Positions 8,174 through 18,671 are shown, numbered from the stretch's first letter. The stretch is 64,000 nucleotides of DNA from Paenibacillus sp. RC67 (GCF_030020805.1 NZ_CP125098.1:3619501-3683500); one strand, 5' to 3'. Notes: generated by a model from the sequence alone, not told the origin. Translations and numbers: made by a program.

Positions 8174-9007
8174 ATGGAGCAAATGGATAACTGGACTGGA
8201 TTTCTTTGGCTAGCAGTTCGGCAAAAAAGAGAGAGGACGATTCCTGCGGAGGTCTATAACCGAGGGGCCCTTAAGGTTACTCCACCCATTTATCTTGACG
8301 ATCCCATTCAGCCCTGTTTTTACATGATGAACCCTGGTGGCGGGTATGTTGATGGAGATCGATACCGAGTGGAAATTCACGTTGGGGAACAAGCACAGAT
8401 GCTGCTCACCACCCAATCCTCTACCAAAATCTACAAAACAATGATATGTCCAGTGATTCAGGAAACGTCCATCGTTCTCGAGAAGGATAGTTACTTGGAG
8501 TATATGCCGGACCCAATTATCGCGTATCAGCATGCACAATATCAACAACATACCGTGATACGAATGAAACGCGGCTCATCGATGCTTTACGGCGATATCG
8601 TAACACCAGGGTGGGCTCTCGATGGCAGCTTGTTCCGTTACAATAGACTACAGTTGAAAACGATGGTTTATTTAGAAGGTGAACTGGTTGTGCTCGACCA
8701 TCTCCAGCTTCGACCGGATGTGCATGATGTGGGAGGATTAGGATTTCTTGAAGGGTACACCCATTTCGGATCACTGATTGTCATTGGAGAAAAGGCCACC
8801 CCAGATTTCGTTGAGAAAGTAAGTGATGTGCTTGGCGTATGTGCAGGTTCTTGTCAAATCGGAGTATCTAGATTGATCCTCCCCGGATTCTCCTTAAGAG
8901 TACTTGCATCCTCTACCCAACAAATTGAAGCCCTATTTGAAACATGCCAGCGGTTCGTTCGGGAGCAATGGTTCGGTAAGAAACCAATTTCATTTCGTAA
9001 ATATTAG
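8174..9007 (+). CDS. ureD: Urease accessory protein UreD (UreH)
   Basis: 277 residues, full length for UreD. Recognisable blocks are CFYMMNPGGGYVDGDRY, LLTTQSSTKIYKT and YLEYMPDPIIAYQHA. UreD recruits UreF and UreG to apo-urease for nickel insertion. ATG at 8174, one base after the ureG stop, is preferred to an earlier in-frame ATG inside ureG. The frame looks intact although its partner UreG is truncated and the structural genes are absent, so it is probably non-functional unless a full urease operon exists elsewhere. Confidence 0.85.
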   Translation: MEQMDNWTGFLWLAVRQKRERTIPAEVYNRGALKVTPPIYLDDPIQPCFYMMNPGGGYVDGDRYRVEIHVGEQAQMLLTTQSSTKIYKTMICPVIQETSIVLEKDSYLEYMPDPIIAYQHAQYQQHTVIRMKRGSSMLYGDIVTPGWALDGSLFRYNRLQLKTMVYLEGELVVLDHLQLRPDVHDVGGLGFLEGYTHFGSLIVIGEKATPDFVEKVSDVLGVCAGSCQIGVSRLILPGFSLRVLASSTQQIEALFETCQRFVREQWFGKKPISFRKY

Positions 9008-9042
9008 TACGTTACCGCTGAATAAGAGAAGAATAATTATTG

Positions 9043-9069
9043 GGGCTGCGACATGGCAGCCCTTTGTTA
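9043..9069 (+). terminator. Terminator after ureD
   Basis: A 7-bp GC-rich stem (gggctgc/gcagccc, 9043-9049 with 9056-9062) with a gacatg loop and a short T tract. It belongs to the GGCTGC...GCAGCC type seen repeatedly in this window. Confidence 0.6.
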
Positions 9070-9213
9070 TGCCTTGCGGGACTTATGAGTAGTGAAAAGT
9101 GGTGAAAATTCGTAATTCGGCACCATTTGGCAGTGAATTGTATGGTGTTGGCAGTCTCTTCTTCCTTATATTGATTGTGTGAAATTAATTTTGGCTAAGG
9201 AGAGGTGCTTAAC

Positions 9214-9647
9214 TTGAAACTAAATACTACAAATGGAACAAAACCAATGGCTGGGGAGGCTCTAATTCGAAAGGTTCTTCTGACGAATGCCGCTTCATCA
9301 GGGGTTACAGGGTTAGTACTGCTTTTATTTCCTCAGTTTGTAATGGACTGGACAGGCTTGGACAACCGAGCGGCCTTGATGGGAACGGGGATTTTCCTCC
9401 TTATCATCGTTACATTTCTATTATGGACGGCAAGCAGGAATGTTGTTTCCCCCGGAATGTACTGATTTTTTCCATTCTGGACTTTGTTTGGGTAATCGAT
9501 AGCATCATTTTGTTGTGTTGGACCGGTCCCAATCTTATGATATCGGCCATTGGTATTGCAGCAGTTATTTTGGTCGCTGCGGTCGTTGGAGTGTTTGCCC
9601 TATTTGAGGGGACATACTATTGGAATAATCGCTTTACTGATAAATAG
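9214..9647 (+). pseudogene. Small multi-pass membrane protein, frameshifted at a C run
   Basis: TTG at 9214, spaced correctly from aaggagagg, opens a frame (MKLNTTNGTKPMAGEALIRK, then two hydrophobic helices) that stops at 9465. The +2 frame continues with VLIFSILDFVWVIDSIILL and a fourth helix to 9647. Adding one C to the C5 run near 9455-9460 joins the halves as SRNVVSPRNVLIFSILDF, giving about 144 residues and four membrane helices. The function is unknown. Because the lesion is at a homopolymer, sequencing error is as likely as a true mutation. Confidence 0.65.
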
Positions 9648-9970
9648 TTCCCAATCAAGTCGCAAGCAGAACGCGTGGATGCGAAGGAATGTTGAAGGGC
9701 ATGTTTTTACGAGCAAATCAATCATCAAGGAACAAATAATGGTATAGTAAGTCAAGAGTTAGCGACAGTCTGGAACTTTCACCCTTGTTCTGGACTGTTT
9801 TTGTTTTTTAAGGGCAGGCAATAATCCCAAATAGAGAACCCAAGACAAATATTATTACAATTAAAATACCTGTAGCCTAAGCTGTAGAAAACGAAGTAAA
9901 ATAAAGGACGAAATGTATTTAAATGAAAATATATCTAACTGCTTTCAAATAACTGCAGGAGGACTGTAAA

Positions 9971-10576
9971 ATGAGTACAACTTTCTTTCTTGTACGGCAT
10001 GCTATAAAAGAAAGGACGATTGGGGATGTCTCGATTACCCAAAAAGGGATATTGCAAGCACAATCAACAGCACAAAGTTTTTGTGAATTGCCGATAACAA
10101 CCATTGTCACAAGCCCACTTCGCAGGGCGAAAGAAACAGCAAAATTGATTGCATTTCAAACAAAATCAAAAATTTCAGAGGATATTCGTTTGCGTGAACG
10201 TGCTAACTGGGGAGATTTACCTGAACAAACATTTGATGAATTTGTCGCGATGTGGGAGCGAAGTACATATGATCCCGACTATATACCAGCCGTAGGCGAT
10301 TCTGCGAAACAAGCAGGTGCTCGCTTATCCTCGGTATTATTAGATTTGGCAAAGAAACATCCGCCTGAAAGTAACATTGTAATTGTTACTCATGGAGGAT
10401 TAATAACAGACTTTCTTGTAAATACATTTTCCGAGAACCAACTAAATGTTTGGCACCCTGATTTTGTGGCAGTACAAAGCACACTGGTTCCTGAGTGCTC
10501 GATAACAAAGCTGATTTATGAAAGCGGAAATTACATATTAGATGTCTTTGCATCAGTAGAACATTTAAAATCATAA
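9971..10576 (+). CDS. Histidine phosphatase family protein (phosphoglycerate-mutase-like)
   Basis: 201 residues. The N-terminal LVRHA motif holds the phospho-accepting histidine (usually RHG; here RHA). TSPLRRAKETAKLI at about 43-56 and VTHGGLITDFL with the second catalytic histidine near residue 140 complete the branch-1 histidine phosphatase signature. Members dephosphorylate sugar phosphates, nucleotides or cofactor precursors; the substrate is unknown. The ribosome site gcaggagg is strong. Its neighbours are not informative. Confidence 0.88.
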   Translation: MSTTFFLVRHAIKERTIGDVSITQKGILQAQSTAQSFCELPITTIVTSPLRRAKETAKLIAFQTKSKISEDIRLRERANWGDLPEQTFDEFVAMWERSTYDPDYIPAVGDSAKQAGARLSSVLLDLAKKHPPESNIVIVTHGGLITDFLVNTFSENQLNVWHPDFVAVQSTLVPECSITKLIYESGNYILDVFASVEHLKS

Positions 10577-10578
10577 TA

Positions 10579-10698
10579 ATTCTTAATAAGCTAACAAGAA
10601 TCAGTAGCAAAAAGGCCACCCGAGCGGCATTCCAACGCTACTATGACACACTAAAGCACAATAACCACCAAGAAGAGGCTGTCGATTGGGCAAGGTAA
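10579..10698 (+). pseudogene. C-terminal remnant of an unknown gene
   Basis: A 39-codon stretch with protein-like composition (KKATRAAFQRYYDTLKHN then HQEEAVDWAR, stop). It has no start codon and follows directly after the phosphatase gene. It reads like the end of a helical-repeat protein but I cannot name the family. Confidence 0.25.
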
Positions 10699-10735
10699 CA
10701 GAAATAATGAAATAATGGATAGGAGGAACTTGACT

Positions 10736-11215
10736 GTGATTAGAAAAAATTTTTTAGGAAAAGAGTTTGAAGTAGAATGTGTTGGCTGCTCGATAGTAGA
10801 AGAAACATTTGAAACGCCAGGAGGGTTTATTTTTCAGACCAATCATTTCGTATTGCATCAAGATCCAGAAATTCCGATTGAAGGATTTTTTTGCATTTCC
10901 TCAAAAAGACATTTTAAATATTATCATGAAATGAATTCAGACGAACAAATAGAATTAAGCACCTTGATTTTTCGTGCTAGGGAAATAGCTTGCAAAATGA
11001 ATCCCACTATTGAATACACAATAATTATCGAAGAACGATCGCAGCATTTTCATGTATGGTTGTTTCCAAGATTAGAATGGATGAGCGAATTTCCTAACTC
11101 ACTTTCATCAATTAGAGACATAATGAAATATTCAAGAAGCACTCACTCAAATTCAGACAATATAGCTAAGATTCTAAATGTCATTGAGAGAGCAAAGAAA
11201 TGGTCAAAGATGTAA
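10736..11215 (+). CDS. HIT-like family protein
   Basis: 159 residues from GTG 10736, nine nt after AGGAGG; the longer ATG frame begins before the ribosome site. Residues about 105-112 read HFHVWLFP, which fits the HIT triad core (H-x-H-x-x) with the third position occupied by W rather than H. An N-terminal CVGCSI could be half a zinc site. HIT proteins are nucleotide hydrolases or transferases (AMP-lysine, Ap4A, galactose-1-P). The atypical triad resembles the HIT-like branch, so activity is uncertain. Confidence 0.65.
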   Translation: MIRKNFLGKEFEVECVGCSIVEETFETPGGFIFQTNHFVLHQDPEIPIEGFFCISSKRHFKYYHEMNSDEQIELSTLIFRAREIACKMNPTIEYTIIIEERSQHFHVWLFPRLEWMSEFPNSLSSIRDIMKYSRSTHSNSDNIAKILNVIERAKKWSKM

Positions 11216-11272
11216 TGTAAAATAAATGTCAGTTGGTCCACCAGTCGAAACCGCTATAACGTGAACGATCCA

Positions 11273-11500
11273 CTAGCCCACTCCTTTCTTACAGAGAAAC
11301 ATCATCACTAAGCCCAAAATAATTAGGCCTTTACCTATACTACTCTTTTCTGGGTCATCATTTAATGCATAGAACCCACCTACAATGAGACCAACAAGCG
11401 GTATGAAAAAAGTTGCGATATACAATAAAATGATTGCGCCGCTATTATTTTGTATGCCATAATTTAAAGTTTCGCTCCATTCAAAGTAGTTATATAGTAT
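11273..11500 (-). pseudogene. Small membrane protein, 5' end lost
   Basis: The minus-strand frame reads WSETLNYGIQNNSGAIILL, YIATFFIPLVGLIVGGFYAL, NDDPEKSSIGKGLIILGLV and MMFLC before a stop at 11273. This is a two-helix protein of the DUF4190-like type, which normally follows an N-terminal zinc ribbon. No start codon is available upstream before a stop at about 11501, so the N-terminus has been lost or shifted. Confidence 0.5.
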
Positions 11501-12075
11501 TTAACCATAAATTGATGAACAGAGAATATATTTCAAGTAGTTGTAAAAGTGTTGTCATTACACTTGGATTTATTCCCGATAAGGAGAAATTTTTGCTAAA
11601 AAGCAACTAGGATGCAGCTACGAATGTTGATCAGAGGCCTAATTTATGCGAAAATAGCGTTTTTGTGTTTTATGTGATAAAGTTGTTGTGATAGAAGGTT
11701 TTTATAAGCATTTCTCCTTTGATTATTAGTGTTTTTGGAACAATGAATTATTATGCGTTAGTAAATCAACTTCCATTGGTAACGGTAAATCAAAGCCTCA
11801 ATCCTAGCAAGAAGTTGGGTTAAGGCCTTGTTTTTGTACGTTCCTATCAATTAGAGGATGACTTCTCACTTTTTAGTAGCTTTTAAATAGCTTAATACTA
11901 TCCTATAATAGTAAATAGATATTTAAATCTATATATAATAGTGATAAACTATGATCATGTTGTTTTAATTGATCCAGAAGAAGTGTGTGACTAGGTCGCA
12001 CACTGGCTTGCTATGTAGTTTGAGCAGTAACGACTACATCTTTTCTTCAAATACTAGCGTGTAAGGACGGTAAAC
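11501..12075 (+). other. Non-coding upstream region of mqo
   Basis: No gene seen. It contains AT-rich promoter-like DNA (TATAAT-like hexamers near 11903 and 11937) and a short imperfect hairpin (gtgtg/cacac) near 11982-12001 that may lie in the mqo leader. Confidence 0.45.
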
Positions 12076-13605
12076 ATGAGTAACAGACAAACTAGAACTG
12101 ACGTTATCTTAATTGGTGCCGGAATCATGAGTGCGACTTTAGGGTCACTACTGAAAGAATTAGTACCGGACTGGGAAATTAAAGTGTTTGAGAAGCTAGA
12201 AAAAGCAGGAGAAGAGAGCTCTAACGAATGGAATAATGCGGGAACAGGGCATTCCTCATTATGCGAGCTTAATTACACTGTCGAAAAACCGGACGGATCC
12301 GTAGATATTAGCAAAGCTATAAAAGTGAATGAAGAGTTTCAGCTTTCAAAGCAGTTTTGGTCTTATCTTGTAGACAGCAACCTAATAAGTAATCCGCGGG
12401 ACTTTATTGTTCCAGTGCCTCATATGAGCTTTGTACAAGGGGAACAAGATGTAACTTTTCTAAAAAAACGTTTTGCAGCTCTGTCGAATAATCCGTTGTT
12501 TGAAGGAATGGAATTTTCTGATGACCCGGAAAAACTGATGGAATGGATTCCGCTTATGATGAAAGACCGGGCATTGAATAAACCTATAGCGGCAACAAGA
12601 AGCGAATCTGGAACGGATGTCAACTTTGGTGCTTTAACGCGGTTATTGTTTGATCACCTAAAGAGTAAAAACGTAGACATAAAATACAAACAAAATGTAG
12701 ATGATATTAAACGTAGTAGTGACGGCTCATGGGAATTGAAAGTACGGAATCTCGATAGCGGTACCGTGGAACGTCATACTGCAAAATTCATTTTTATCGG
12801 CGGCGGGGGAGGAAGCCTCCATTTGCTGCAAAAATCCGGTATTCCTGAAGGTAAAGGTATTGGAGGATTCCCGGTAAGCGGACTATTTTTGGTGTGTCAG
12901 AAACCGGATATTGTAGCACAACATCGTGCAAAAGTATATGGACAAGCTCCTGTGGGTGCACCCCCAATGTCTGTTCCGCATCTTGACACAAGAGTTATCG
13001 ATAATAAAGAATCGTTGTTATTTGGACCATTTGCCGGGTTCTCACCAAAATTCTTAAAAACCGGTTCCATGTTCGATTTGATAACTTCCGTAAAACCGCA
13101 TAATCTTATCACTATGATGGCGGCAGGAGTAAAAAACGCTTCATTGACAACATACCTGATCAAGCAAGTTATGTTATCGAAAGAACAGCGCATAGAAGAA
13201 TTAAGAGGATTTGTTCCGAATGCCAAAGGCGAGGATTGGGATTTGCTCGTAGCAGGTCAGCGTGTGCAAATTATTAAAGATACGGCTGCCGGCAAAGGAA
13301 CCCTTCAGTTTGGTACGGAAGTTATTAGTGCCACTGATGGCTCGATAGCTGCATTGCTCGGCGCTTCTCCGGGTGCTTCTACCGCAGTCTCCGTCATGCT
13401 TGAAGTAATAAATAAATGCTTCCCGGAACATATAAAAGCGTGGGAGCCTAAAATAAAAGAAATGATTCCTTCTTATGGCGTGTCTCTATTGAAAAAGCCA
13501 GAGCTTCTCCGTGACATTAATACCTCAACAACTCGGACGCTTGGACTAAGCGAAGTGACAGATAGCACGTCAACCGGTGTTAAAAATAACGAAGTTTTGG
13601 TTTGA
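12076..13605 (+). CDS. mqo: Malate:quinone oxidoreductase
   Basis: 509 residues, normal for Mqo. The N-terminal FAD-binding motif [14 protein letters not shown] is followed by the typical [21 protein letters not shown] block; [20 protein letters not shown] and FPVSGLFL further on are also diagnostic. It oxidises L-malate to oxaloacetate and passes electrons to the membrane quinone pool, as a peripheral membrane flavoprotein. The ribosome site is aaggacgg. It is monocistronic with a good terminator. The C-terminal [11 protein letters not shown] stretch looks complete. Confidence 0.96.
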   Translation: MSNRQTRTDVILIGAGIMSATLGSLLKELVPDWEIKVFEKLEKAGEESSNEWNNAGTGHSSLCELNYTVEKPDGSVDISKAIKVNEEFQLSKQFWSYLVDSNLISNPRDFIVPVPHMSFVQGEQDVTFLKKRFAALSNNPLFEGMEFSDDPEKLMEWIPLMMKDRALNKPIAATRSESGTDVNFGALTRLLFDHLKSKNVDIKYKQNVDDIKRSSDGSWELKVRNLDSGTVERHTAKFIFIGGGGGSLHLLQKSGIPEGKGIGGFPVSGLFLVCQKPDIVAQHRAKVYGQAPVGAPPMSVPHLDTRVIDNKESLLFGPFAGFSPKFLKTGSMFDLITSVKPHNLITMMAAGVKNASLTTYLIKQVMLSKEQRIEELRGFVPNAKGEDWDLLVAGQRVQIIKDTAAGKGTLQFGTEVISATDGSIAALLGASPGASTAVSVMLEVINKCFPEHIKAWEPKIKEMIPSYGVSLLKKPELLRDINTSTTRTLGLSEVTDSTSTGVKNNEVLV

Positions 13606-13657
13606 GACCCAGTGCAGCACTAGGGGATGGGAACAATATCGAGCTTCAAGTTCAGTA

Positions 13658-13690
13658 ACCACTCTCTGCACTATTGGAGAGTGGTTTTAT
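13658..13690 (+). terminator. mqo terminator
   Basis: Stem 13658-13666 with 13677-13685 (accactctc/gagagtggt), followed by TTTAT. Confidence 0.8.
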
Positions 13691-13786
13691 TGATTCAATA
13701 AAACGGAGAATGATCTCCTTTCTGTTGAAAAAGGATACCGATAGGAAAGCAAATTAGAAACAAAATAGGAATGGAGCAAATCAATA

Positions 13787-14122
13787 ATGTCTATTTTGCC
13801 AAATTGCCCGGAATGTAATTCAGAATACGCGTATGAAGATGGAGGACTATTGGTTTGCCCAGAATGTGCTCACGAATGGAGTTTAGAAACCGAAAATAGT
13901 GAAGATCAAAAAATCATTAAAGATTCAAACGGAAACGTCTTAAAAGATGGAGATTCTGTATCAGTAATCAAAGATCTTAAAGTAAAAGGAACTTCATTAG
14001 TTGTAAAAATAGGTACAAAAGTAAAAAACATTCGTTTGATTGATGGAGATCATAACATTGACTGCAAAATGGATGGGTTTGGAGCAATGAAATTAAAATC
14101 AGAGTTTGTAAAAAAGATATAA
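13787..14122 (+). CDS. yjdM: Zinc-ribbon protein YjdM (PhnA family)
   Basis: 111 residues with an N-terminal zinc ribbon, [21 protein letters not shown] (two CPEC knuckles, residues 8-28 region), then the conserved C-terminal SH3-like PhnA domain ([20 protein letters not shown], ending [15 protein letters not shown]). Historically called alkylphosphonate utilisation protein, it has no proven role in phosphonate breakdown. It is monocistronic with its own terminator. Confidence 0.92.
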   Translation: MSILPNCPECNSEYAYEDGGLLVCPECAHEWSLETENSEDQKIIKDSNGNVLKDGDSVSVIKDLKVKGTSLVVKIGTKVKNIRLIDGDHNIDCKMDGFGAMKLKSEFVKKI

Positions 14123-14157
14123 ATGCGGGATAAATGAATGAAATGACTATACAACGG

Positions 14158-14190
14158 AAGCCTTCTGACATGGAGGGCTTTTTTCTTTTT
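14158..14190 (+). terminator. yjdM terminator
   Basis: An 8-bp stem (14158-14165 with 14173-14180, one G:U pair) followed by T6 and CTTTTT. Confidence 0.8.
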
Positions 14191-14276
14191 TAAGTTTCTT
14201 GACGAACTAGTCGAAGCCGGCCTATCGAACAAAAACCATTTCTTATCCTCAATTAAAACAATAAGGAAGAGGAAAT

Positions 14277-14549
14277 GTGAAATATTTCACAATGTTCTTT
14301 CTAGTCATGATGACTATTAGTTTTTCTGGTTGTTCAACTAAAGATATAGCTAGTAGCTTTAATGAAAAAGATATTAAGATTAAATTAGTCCACTCAGAGT
14401 CGAATAACGATTATCAATCATATGAGATGGAAGTAACCAATACGGGTAAGTTCGAAATTGGGTATTTGAACTTCTATTTGTATTATCCAGTTATCCTATC
14501 ATACATCCCAGTATCTACCTACTTGGAAGCCCTTTTTGTTTCCAAATAA
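14277..14549 (+). CDS. Small lipoprotein, possibly truncated
   Basis: GTG start after aaggaagagg. The N-terminal hydrophobic stretch ends in a lipobox (FSGC, Cys19), so it should be lipidated and held on the outer face of the membrane. Residues 25-70 look like an immunoglobulin-like strand set (EMEVTNTGKFEIGYLNFYLYY). The last 20 or so residues seem unrelated to that fold and the frame stops early, followed by protein-like sequence without a clean frame, so the 3' half may be lost. Function unknown. Confidence 0.6.
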   Translation: MKYFTMFFLVMMTISFSGCSTKDIASSFNEKDIKIKLVHSESNNDYQSYEMEVTNTGKFEIGYLNFYLYYPVILSYIPVSTYLEALFVSK

Positions 14550-14789
14550 ACATTTGGAGAAACAATAAATGATCCTTTGTTAATGATTTTTGAAACGGTT
14601 AAAGCTAAGCTTCGTATAATTTCTTTAACACCACATTTTAGAAATAAAATCTAACCATGGTGGAAATTATAGTGATTAAACAATAAAACTTAGAGGAGTA
14701 GATGGAAATCTGAACCTGAGCGGCTAACGATACATTTTCAAAATAGAGTAGAAATAAGAAAGTTCAATCAAAATATAAGGAAGGTCGAT

Positions 14790-16091
14790 ATGGGGTTAAA
14801 TCTGTTACTTGTTGCTGTACTTATCTTATTAACTGCATTTTTTGTTGCTACGGAGTTTGCCATAATTAGATTACGCGGCAGTAGGGTAGACCAGCTTGTA
14901 CAAGAAGGAAGGAAGAATGCGACTTCTGTCCAAAAAGTACAAAGTAATCTGGACGGATATCTGTCCGCATGTCAATTGGGTATTACAATCACAGCCTTAG
15001 GGTTAGGTTGGTTAGGTGAACCTACTATCGAAAAAATGCTGCATCCTTTGTTTAGTGCACTTGAGCTTGGTGAAGAGGCAAGCACCTTAATATCGTTTTT
15101 GCTGGCTTTCATATGTATGACTTATATTCATGTCGTTTTAGGTGAACTGGCACCGAAGACGCTCGCTATTCAAAAAGCAGAGCAGATCAGCTTGTTAACA
15201 GCTAAACCCATTATGTACTTTTATAAAGTCATGTATCCTTTTATATGGTTGTTAAATGGTTCTGCGAATGTGCTTATTCGAATGTTTGGCTTAAAACCAG
15301 CCAAGGAACATGAAGAAGCTCACTCAGAGGAAGAAATCCAAATTATTGTATCAGAAAGTTATCAGAGTGGGAAAATTAACAAAACCGAGTATGGTTATGT
15401 GAATCGGATTTTTGCTTTTGACGATTTGTTAGCAAATGAAATCATGGTTCCACGAACTGATATGGTATGCCTCTTTACTAACAATACCCTTGAAGAAAAT
15501 CTAAATATCATTCGCAGCGAACAATATACCCGGTTCCCAATTGCTAGTGACAGTAAAGACAATATTATCGGAATGATCAATACCAAACATGTTTTCCTCA
15601 ATTATGATAGACATTCTGATTCCCATTCGTTCGATTTCCGTAAGTTGGTACATCCTGTTTTGAAAGTACCAGAGCACATGCCTGTAAATAAACTACTTAC
15701 GAAAATGCAAAAGGAACGTGTTCATATTGCTATTCTTGTTGATGAATATGGCGGGACTTCAGGTTTAATAACAATGGAAGATATTCTTGAAGAGATTGTT
15801 GGCGAAATTCGTGATGAGTTCGATGATGATGAAACCAAAGAGATAGAAAAAGTGGATGACCATACTTTTATACTAGATGGAAAAGTGCTTTTGAGTGAAG
15901 TAAATGAATTATTTGCGAGTCGTTTATATCATGATTCCGTTGATACGATAGGGGGGTGGCTTTATTTAGAAAACCCCGAAGTTGAAGTTGGAACTCCTTT
16001 AATTTATAACGATTTGACATTCATCGTCCTTAAGAAAGACAGTCATCGTATCCGAAGAATTGAAGTGCGAAAGTTAGTACCTATATCTTAG
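14790..16091 (+). CDS. CNNM/CorC-family membrane protein (hemolysin C-like)
   Basis: 433 residues. An N-terminal DUF21/CNNM transmembrane domain (about 1-190: four hydrophobic helices, with ATEFAIIRLRGSR near the start) is followed by a CBS pair (about 210-335: MVPRTDMVCLF ... TRFPIASDSKDNIIGMI ... HIAILVDEYGGTSGLITMED) and a C-terminal CorC/HlyC domain (about 350-430). These proteins are linked to Mg2+ or Na+ efflux or homeostasis; the 'hemolysin' label is historical. The ribosome site aaggaagg is good, and a terminator follows at 16120. Confidence 0.93.
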   Translation: MGLNLLLVAVLILLTAFFVATEFAIIRLRGSRVDQLVQEGRKNATSVQKVQSNLDGYLSACQLGITITALGLGWLGEPTIEKMLHPLFSALELGEEASTLISFLLAFICMTYIHVVLGELAPKTLAIQKAEQISLLTAKPIMYFYKVMYPFIWLLNGSANVLIRMFGLKPAKEHEEAHSEEEIQIIVSESYQSGKINKTEYGYVNRIFAFDDLLANEIMVPRTDMVCLFTNNTLEENLNIIRSEQYTRFPIASDSKDNIIGMINTKHVFLNYDRHSDSHSFDFRKLVHPVLKVPEHMPVNKLLTKMQKERVHIAILVDEYGGTSGLITMEDILEEIVGEIRDEFDDDETKEIEKVDDHTFILDGKVLLSEVNELFASRLYHDSVDTIGGWLYLENPEVEVGTPLIYNDLTFIVLKKDSHRIRRIEVRKLVPIS

Positions 16092-16119
16092 GGATATTGA
16101 AAATATGTAAGTATAAGCC

Positions 16120-16150
16120 CGCCGACGAGTTTACTCTCGGCGTTTTTTTT
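16120..16150 (+). terminator. Terminator after the CNNM gene
   Basis: A cgccga/tcggcg stem (16120-16125 with 16137-16142) extended through gag/ctc, followed by T8. Confidence 0.88.
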
Positions 16151-16230
16151 CGTGAATTGCCAAATACCCGCCCGCTTATTGGCAGTCCTTGCATAAGAAC
16201 GGGGGAGAGCTGGAAAGAAGCTGCATCTGC

Positions 16231-18570
16231 TCATTCCGTTTCGACTTGGTTCTTAAGTGTATTCCTTGTTCTGTATTCACCAGGCGTCATTCCACACAAC
16301 CGTTTGAAGCCGCGGATGAAGTTTTGCGGATTATTGTAGCTCAGGCGGTCGGCAATTTCCGCTACCTTGAGATCGGTTCCCCGAAGCCATTCCTTGGCCT
16401 TCTCCATACGATAAGCAATAATATAATCCGTAAACGTCATTCCGGTTTCTACTTTGAATAAATGGCTGAATTGAGAAGCCGGCATAGAGGCTAGATCCGC
16501 CAGTTGGGGCTGTGATAAATCCTCCTCGTAATGTTGATGAATGTAATCGAGGACCTTCTCCATCGTGTCCCGTTGGCGTAAGCTACGACGCTGAATAATG
16601 TGGTGCAGCAGTGTAGGGTAAATCTCTTCCTTAAGCCATTTTACGATTGCTTCACTGGTTTTCATTCTGCCCAGTCTTTGATAGACATTATAGTGATACA
16701 GCTTCGGACCTTCCTCGGGATCAAGCTCGAATAAGGTCTTGAGAGAAGCAGCGATTAACTGCACGAACGCCTGCTGTACATGGTCATAATTTCCTGTCCT
16801 TTGGGAGTCTGTAAGTCGGGCTGCGAATTCATCGACTTGTTGACAAACCTGATCAAGGTGCCCGAGCTTTACTCCCGTGAGGATGAATTGTTCTTGTTCG
16901 ATGGGATATTCATATGCAGAGGATTTAGGCAGCATAGAACCGATGTAGATCACTTTCCCGCAGCCTTGAATCATTTGGTACTGTAAGGCTTCCTGAGCTT
17001 CCTTGCGGGAGAGTTTAATCTGCTCCATGCCGCGATAGCAATGCCCAATCCCTATTGTTACTGTTATGTGGAGCAAGCTTTGCATGACACGGTGCAGCTC
17101 CTCTGCTAAGTTGAAAGCCGACGCCTTGAGTTCATTCGTGGATGTATGTTCGTCCCCGTGATTGAACAATAAGGCAATATGATCCGTCTGTGTCTGAAAG
17201 ACCGCGCCATATGCACCACGCAGAACAAACAGCTCTTTGGCGATGTTCATGGCAGCATAGGTAAATAGCTGAACATCCTGCTCTGTTTGCCCCCGCATAT
17301 GATCCAGCTCCACATAAAGAACCGTATAGAAGGGAGCAGGCATTTCAATTCCGTAATACCGAATTTTCTCTTCCATTTCCTCTTTTGTCATCGAATCCGA
17401 AATCAGCTTTTGCAAAAAGTTTGCACGAAGCAGGGGCATCGATTCAAGCAGTTGCTGCTCCAAATCCCGCTTGGCGGAGTGTAATGATTCCATATAGTGC
17501 CGCAGTAGACCGAACTCATCCATGTTAGCCTGGGGGAGAGGAAGACCTGTATTCTTTTTGCGGACGAGATCAATAATTCCGTGAAGAACACGGAGAAAAG
17601 AACCGGACAACGTTATCGCTGCGATAATACTAATGAGGACTAACAGCACACTTATGGCAAGCGTTGCATTCTTAATCCATTCGATACTGGACGTAAGCTC
17701 CTTAACCGGTACGGCCGATACATACCGCCATCCGTTATAGTCAGACTTCAAGTAATTAATAAGCAGTTCTTGTTTATCTATAGTAGCGGAGTACATCTCC
17801 TCCGAGGCATTCGAAGTCGACATCCGATAGATGACTGGATCGTTGAAATCAGGCTTGAGCAGGTGCTTATTCCAATCGGATAAAATGTTCCCAGTTGGCG
17901 TCACGATTAACATTTCACCGCTTTTCCCAAACTGCATATGGGAGAAGACATCAAACAAAGCGCGGTCGTTGAGCTCAATAATTAAATAACCTAGGGGCTT
18001 ATCTATTGAAACGGGAAGCCTCCGTACGAAGGTGACGACATGTGTGCCGCCTCTTGGAACGCTAGGCTCAGAACGAATCCGATCCATCCAGAAGAAAGGT
18101 TCGTTATGCTTCTTGATCTCATCGAGCACACTTCGATGCAGTCGGCTTGCTTCGGCAATTCCTTGGCTTGGATTCACTATTAAATTTTGTGCGGTCATGT
18201 ACAAATACACACCGTCTGTATCATTAATCAGACCTTCCATGGATGTTAGAATGGCCATAACCGATTTGAAGCGTTCCGGATCCTCATACGGATTGGAAGA
18301 AGACAGAAATTCTTTAAACACGGGATTAAAAGCATGTTGAAGGACAACTTTATCCAGATTCACAAGTTTATCGTCGATTCGCTCCTGCACTTGTTTCACC
18401 GTTTCACGGTTCGCTGATCCGATTTCCTTAAACAAGCTGTGGCTTGCGAGTAAGTAGGTAGTTGTCCCAAGTATAGCAATAGGAACGACTGCAAGCAGGC
18501 AGGCTGCAATAATAACCTTCATTCGGACCGGACCATGGGTCCAAATTTGTTGTCTCCAACGGGTGAGCAT
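16231..18570 (-). CDS. Membrane-anchored AraC-family regulator (YesN/YtdP-like)
   Basis: 779 residues from the ATG that follows aaaggtggtg (an in-frame ATG 42 nt earlier has no ribosome site). A first membrane helix lies at about residues 20-45, then an extracellular Cache-like sensor (about 45-290), a second helix (about 300-325), a linker and a C-terminal double helix-turn-helix of AraC type (last 100 residues: VLDYIHQHYEEDLSQPQLA ... YNNPQNFIRGFKRLCGMTPGEYR). In this family the outer domain senses oligosaccharide or the loaded binding protein and the cytosolic part activates the neighbouring uptake genes. It lies upstream of and codirectional with the ABC transporter operon's 3' end, separated by a terminator. 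Confidence 0.92.
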   Translation of the reverse strand: MLTRWRQQIWTHGPVRMKVIIAACLLAVVPIAILGTTTYLLASHSLFKEIGSANRETVKQVQERIDDKLVNLDKVVLQHAFNPVFKEFLSSSNPYEDPERFKSVMAILTSMEGLINDTDGVYLYMTAQNLIVNPSQGIAEASRLHRSVLDEIKKHNEPFFWMDRIRSEPSVPRGGTHVVTFVRRLPVSIDKPLGYLIIELNDRALFDVFSHMQFGKSGEMLIVTPTGNILSDWNKHLLKPDFNDPVIYRMSTSNASEEMYSATIDKQELLINYLKSDYNGWRYVSAVPVKELTSSIEWIKNATLAISVLLVLISIIAAITLSGSFLRVLHGIIDLVRKKNTGLPLPQANMDEFGLLRHYMESLHSAKRDLEQQLLESMPLLRANFLQKLISDSMTKEEMEEKIRYYGIEMPAPFYTVLYVELDHMRGQTEQDVQLFTYAAMNIAKELFVLRGAYGAVFQTQTDHIALLFNHGDEHTSTNELKASAFNLAEELHRVMQSLLHITVTIGIGHCYRGMEQIKLSRKEAQEALQYQMIQGCGKVIYIGSMLPKSSAYEYPIEQEQFILTGVKLGHLDQVCQQVDEFAARLTDSQRTGNYDHVQQAFVQLIAASLKTLFELDPEEGPKLYHYNVYQRLGRMKTSEAIVKWLKEEIYPTLLHHIIQRRSLRQRDTMEKVLDYIHQHYEEDLSQPQLADLASMPASQFSHLFKVETGMTFTDYIIAYRMEKAKEWLRGTDLKVAEIADRLSYNNPQNFIRGFKRLCGMTPGEYRTRNTLKNQVETE

Positions 18571-18671
18571 CGGGTCACCACCTTTTGAAAGCGTATTAAA
18601 AGCCGTGTTCATATATCTTCGAGCCTTGTCCGTATTTCCCTTCCGCAGCTGTGAGATTGGTACTATAGTAA

